DNA of 6,544 bases from Selenomonas sp. (GTDB lineage Bacteria > Bacillota > Negativicutes > Selenomonadales > Selenomonadaceae): NCBI RefSeq assembly GCF_022771645.1, contig NZ_JALFCU010000013.1:1-6544 (forward strand). The letters are read 5' to 3'. The notes beneath the pieces were generated by a model that did no database searches, had not been told where the DNA came from, and saw only the letters and a program-made list of their open reading frames with translations. Shown here one piece after another: positions 4,105-6,544 of this stretch. Made by a program: the position numbers and the translations under genes. Position 1 is the first letter of the stretch. Each line of letters starts with the position of its first letter.

Positions 4105-5721
4105 ATGATGAAAATCCGCAAGGCGACGGAGGCCATCGAGGCAGGGCGCACGGTGCTCGGCCTCGAGCTCGGCTCGACGCGCATCAAGGCGGTGCTGCTC
4201 GATACGGAAGCGCGGACGCTCGCGTCGGGGAGTTACGGTTGGGAGAATGCGCTCGAGCACGGCGTCTGGACGTACGCGCTTGACGATGTCTGGCGCGGCG
4301 TGCAAGCGGCGTATGAGTCTGTCGCGAAGAACGTCGGGGACACGTATCATGTGAAGCTCACGAAGATCGGGGCGGTCGGCGTGAGCGCGATGATGCATGG
4401 CTACCTCGCGTTCGACCGGGACGGGAAGCTCCTCGCGCCGTTCCGTACATGGCGCAACAACATCACGGGCGAGGCGGCGGAGAAGCTTTCGGAGCTCTTC
4501 CGCTTCCACATCCCGCAGCGCTGGAGCGTCGCGCACATCGAGCAGGCGCTGCTGAACAAGGAGGAACACACGAAGGACATCGCATTCCTCACGACGCTCG
4601 CGGGTTACGTGCATTGGCAGCTGACAGGCGAAAAAGTGCTCGGCGTCGGCGACGCGTCCGGCATGTTCCCCATCGACGCGACGACGGGGACGTACCGCGA
4701 GGACTTTTTGGAAAAATTCAACGAACTGCCAGAAGCAAAAGCGATGCCGTGGAAGCTCAAGGGCCTCCTGCCGGAGGCGCTGCCTGCGGGGCAGCCGGCA
4801 GGCCATCTGACGGAGGCGGGCGCGAAGCTGCTCGATCCGACGGGCGGGCTCGCGGCCGGGGCGCTCGCCGCGCCGCCGGAAGGCGACGCCGGCACGGGCA
4901 TGGTCAGCACGAACGCCGTGCGCAAGCGCACGGGCAACATCTCCGTGGGCACATCGGCCTTCTCCATGCATGTGCTCGAGCACGACCTCGCGCAGCCGCA
5001 CCGCGACATCGACATCGTGACGACGCCGGACGGCGCACCCGTCGCGATGGTGCACGTCAACAACTGCTCGTCGGACATCAATGCCTGGGCGGGCCTCTTC
5101 GGCGCGTTCGCGAAAGCTGCGGGGCTCGATCTCGCGCCGGACAAGCTCTATGGGCTCTTGTTCGAGCAGGTGTCGACAGCGGACAAGGACGCGGGCGGCC
5201 TCATGAACTACGCCTGCCTCTCGGGTGAGAACATCACGGACGTCGCAGCCGGAAGGCCGCTGTTCCTGCGCGCGCCGCACAGCCGCTTCACGCTCGCGAA
5301 TTTCATGCTCGCGCAGCTGCTCTCTGCATTCGCGCCGCTCGCCATCGGCATGCAGGCGCTGAAGGACGAGCACGTCGCGATGGACAGCCTCGTCGCGCAA
5401 GGCGGCCTGTTCCGCACGCCGATCGTCGCGCAGCAGGTCCTCGCCGATATGCTCGGCGTGCCGATCACCGTCATGGCGAGCGCCGGCGAAGGCGGTCCGT
5501 GGGGCATGGGCGTCCTCGCGCTCTATACGCTGCTCTCCACCGAGGGCGAGACGCGTCCGCTCGCCGACTTCCTCGACGAAGAAATCTTCCGCGACACCGA
5601 AGCCACGCGCCGCGAACCGACCGTCGCCGGAGAGAAGGGCGCTGCCGTCTTCACAGCGGCGTACGAAAAGGCGCTCGACCTCGAACGGGCAGCAGGAAAA
5701 GCTCTAGAAGATAGAAAGTAA
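4105..5721 (+). CDS. FGGY-family carbohydrate kinase, probable L-ribulokinase
   Basis: A 538-residue FGGY kinase. The phosphate-1 motif L-G-L-E-L-G-S-T-R-I-K-A-V (18-30) opens the first domain; it has Glu where xylulokinases have Asp. G-D-A-S-G-M-F-P-I-D carries D183, corresponding to the catalytic aspartate of xylulokinase (D-A-S-G). The second domain shows the phosphate-2 motif N-I-S-V-G-T-S-A-F (about 277-285) and the nucleotide-binding A-S-A-G-E-G-G-P-W-G-M-G (about 457-468). It is followed on the same strand by araA, so the likely reaction is ATP-dependent phosphorylation of L-ribulose to L-ribulose 5-phosphate. It resembles the alternative Firmicutes ribulokinase known as AraK from Clostridium and not classical AraB; such proteins are often labelled xylulokinase or simply ATPase. 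The start is preceded by AAAGGGG 12 bases upstream; a second ATG follows directly (4108). Substrate is inferred from context. Confidence 0.85.
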   Translation: MMKIRKATEAIEAGRTVLGLELGSTRIKAVLLDTEARTLASGSYGWENALEHGVWTYALDDVWRGVQAAYESVAKNVGDTYHVKLTKIGAVGVSAMMHGYLAFDRDGKLLAPFRTWRNNITGEAAEKLSELFRFHIPQRWSVAHIEQALLNKEEHTKDIAFLTTLAGYVHWQLTGEKVLGVGDASGMFPIDATTGTYREDFLEKFNELPEAKAMPWKLKGLLPEALPAGQPAGHLTEAGAKLLDPTGGLAAGALAAPPEGDAGTGMVSTNAVRKRTGNISVGTSAFSMHVLEHDLAQPHRDIDIVTTPDGAPVAMVHVNNCSSDINAWAGLFGAFAKAAGLDLAPDKLYGLLFEQVSTADKDAGGLMNYACLSGENITDVAAGRPLFLRAPHSRFTLANFMLAQLLSAFAPLAIGMQALKDEHVAMDSLVAQGGLFRTPIVAQQVLADMLGVPITVMASAGEGGPWGMGVLALYTLLSTEGETRPLADFLDEEIFRDTEATRREPTVAGEKGAAVFTAAYEKALDLERAAGKALEDRK

Positions 5722-5733
5722 GGATGTGGCATG

Positions 5734-5778
5734 CCTCTCCCTCCGGGAGAGGTGGCCCCCGAAGGGGGTCGGAGAGGG
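5734..5778. repeat. Double-hairpin intergenic repeat inside the arabinose operon
   Basis: Two adjoining hairpins: CCTCTCCC/GGGAGAGG (5734-5741 with 5745-5752, loop of 3) and GGCCCCC/GGGGGTC (5754-5760 with 5764-5770, loop GAA), followed by GGAGAGGG (5771-5778). That last segment can also pair with the first arm, so two structures exclude each other. The sequence style (CCTCTCC...GGGAGAGG...GGAGAGGGTGGC) resembles a dispersed intergenic repeat common in Firmicutes genomes. There is no T run, so it is not a standard terminator, and the operon probably continues through it. Confidence 0.65.
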
Positions 5779-5880
5779 TGGCGAAGGTAGGGTTTTGGGT
5801 ACGCATACCATGAAATTATTTCTGTAACAAAATATTACGACAAAACAAGAGTACAAGAATCTCCAAGGAGGCATCATTCT

Positions 5881-6544
5881 ATGCTAGACACCCCAAAATA
5901 TAAATTCTGGTTCGTCGCGGGCAGCCAGTCCCTCTATGGCGAGGAGCAGCTGAAGAACGTCGCGCGCGATACGGAGGATATTGTCAACAAGCTCAATGCG
6001 GGCGGCCATCTGCCGTACCCCATCGAGTTCAAGGGCGTCATGACGACGGCCGAGGGCATCACGCAGTTCATGAAGGACGTGAACTACCGCGACGACGTCG
6101 CGGGCGTCATCACGTGGATGCACACGTTTTCGCCGGCGAAGAACTGGATCCGCGGCGAAGTGCTGCTGCAGAAGCCGCTGCTGCACCTCGCGACGCAGTA
6201 CCTCGACCGCATCCCGTACGACACGATCGACTTCGACTACATGAACCTGAACCAGTCGGCGCACGGCGACCGCGAGTACGCCTACATCAACGCGCGCCTC
6301 GGTCTGAAGAACAAAATCGTCTACGGCCATTGGCAAGACCCCGAGGTCGAGCAGGAAATCGCGTCGTGGCAGAACGTCGCCGTTGCCTATAATGAGAGCT
6401 TCCAGATCCGCGTCTGCCGCTTCGGCGACACGATGCGCGACGTCGCGGTTACGGAGGGCGACAAGGTCGAGGCGCAGATCCGTTTCGGCTGGACGGTCGA
6501 CTACTGGCCCGTCGGCGACCTCGTGGAGGTCATCGACGCCGTGC
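5881..6544 (+). CDS. araA: L-arabinose isomerase, N-terminal part (cut by window end)
   Basis: The first 221 codons of AraA, which normally has about 475-500 residues. It converts L-arabinose to L-ribulose in the cytoplasm, with Mn2+. Recognisable conserved stretches, in order, are F-V-A-G-S-Q-S-L-Y-G-E-E (11-22), V-I-T-W-M-H-T-F-S-P-A-K-N-W-I, K-P-L-L-H-L-A-T-Q, D-F-D-Y-M-N-L-N-Q-S-A-H-G-D-R-E, G-H-W-Q-D, C-R-F-G-D-T-M-R-D-V-A-V-T-E-G-D-K-V-E-A-Q and V-G-D-L-V-E-V-I. The catalytic glutamates and histidines lie in the part beyond the window. The start has a perfect AAGGAGG (5865-5871) nine bases upstream. The gene follows the kinase after 159 bases containing a hairpin repeat and an AT-rich stretch; no convincing promoter of its own was found, so co-transcription is likely. 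Confidence 0.96.
   Translation, partial: MLDTPKYKFWFVAGSQSLYGEEQLKNVARDTEDIVNKLNAGGHLPYPIEFKGVMTTAEGITQFMKDVNYRDDVAGVITWMHTFSPAKNWIRGEVLLQKPLLHLATQYLDRIPYDTIDFDYMNLNQSAHGDREYAYINARLGLKNKIVYGHWQDPEVEQEIASWQNVAVAYNESFQIRVCRFGDTMRDVAVTEGDKVEAQIRFGWTVDYWPVGDLVEVIDAV

Noticed and set aside
4449..5228. Long plus-strand open frame inside the kinase gene
   Set aside because: Rich in arginine and alanine with no domain, as expected for a shifted frame of a GC-rich gene.
3151..5400. Very long minus-strand open frame of 749 codons
   Set aside because: Only its last 206 codons, from the ATG at 3771, form a real protein; the rest is arginine-rich antisense of the GC-rich kinase gene.
5793..5846. A separate promoter for araA
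   Set aside because: Candidates such as TTGGGT/TATTTC and ATGAAA/TATTAC match the consensus poorly.
5884..6336. Minus-strand open frame opposite araA
   Set aside because: AraA is unmistakable on the plus strand and explains this open antisense frame.

Overview
The window looks like a Gram-positive-type (Firmicutes) chromosome of fairly high GC content, most probably of the Negativicutes/Selenomonas group. That placement is an inference from the protein style (an FGGY kinase of the kind used as ribulokinase in Clostridium, a Firmicutes-like AraA, strong AGGAGG ribosome binding sites) and not from any marker gene. The two ends are ordinary metabolic genes; between them lies a cluster of toxin-antitoxin (TA) modules.

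Layout. 2-154: the 3' end of an iron-sulfur (4Fe-4S) protein on the + strand, followed by a terminator. 229-981: a promoter, a HigB-type (Gp49-like) toxin and its XRE-type antitoxin, translationally coupled, ending in a very GC-rich hairpin. 1035-1713, minus strand: a RelB/DinJ-type antitoxin and a YoeB/Txe toxin with promoter and probable operator, plus a possible 22-residue ORF right behind the toxin. 1738-2085: a second copy of the GC-rich hairpin, a 38-residue piece resembling the C-terminus of a beta-ketoacyl synthase, AT-rich sequence and a promoter. 2127-3146, + strand: a MNT-type nucleotidyltransferase, an overlapping HEPN protein and a third small acidic gene that appears frameshifted, closed by a strong terminator. 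3151-3771, minus strand: an unrecognised DNA-binding protein with a resolvase-like helix-turn-helix. 3772-4104: a divergent promoter region. 4105-5721: an FGGY-family kinase, probably an L-ribulokinase. 5734-5778: a double-hairpin repeat. 5881-6544: the first 221 codons of L-arabinose isomerase (AraA), cut by the window edge.

How the genes work together. AraA converts L-arabinose to L-ribulose and the kinase would phosphorylate it to L-ribulose 5-phosphate, so the right side is the start of an arabinose operon. The middle is a typical accessory island: three different TA types in under 3 kb, with a gene remnant and repeated hairpins as signs of past insertion or rearrangement. No CRISPR array, rRNA, tRNA, transposase or integrase was seen. 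The most useful second looks are the YoeB toxin paired with a RelB/DinJ antitoxin and its repeat operator, the frameshifted third gene of the MNT-HEPN operon, the ketoacyl-synthase remnant, the twin hairpins around the RelB-YoeB module, and the unrecognised HTH protein.
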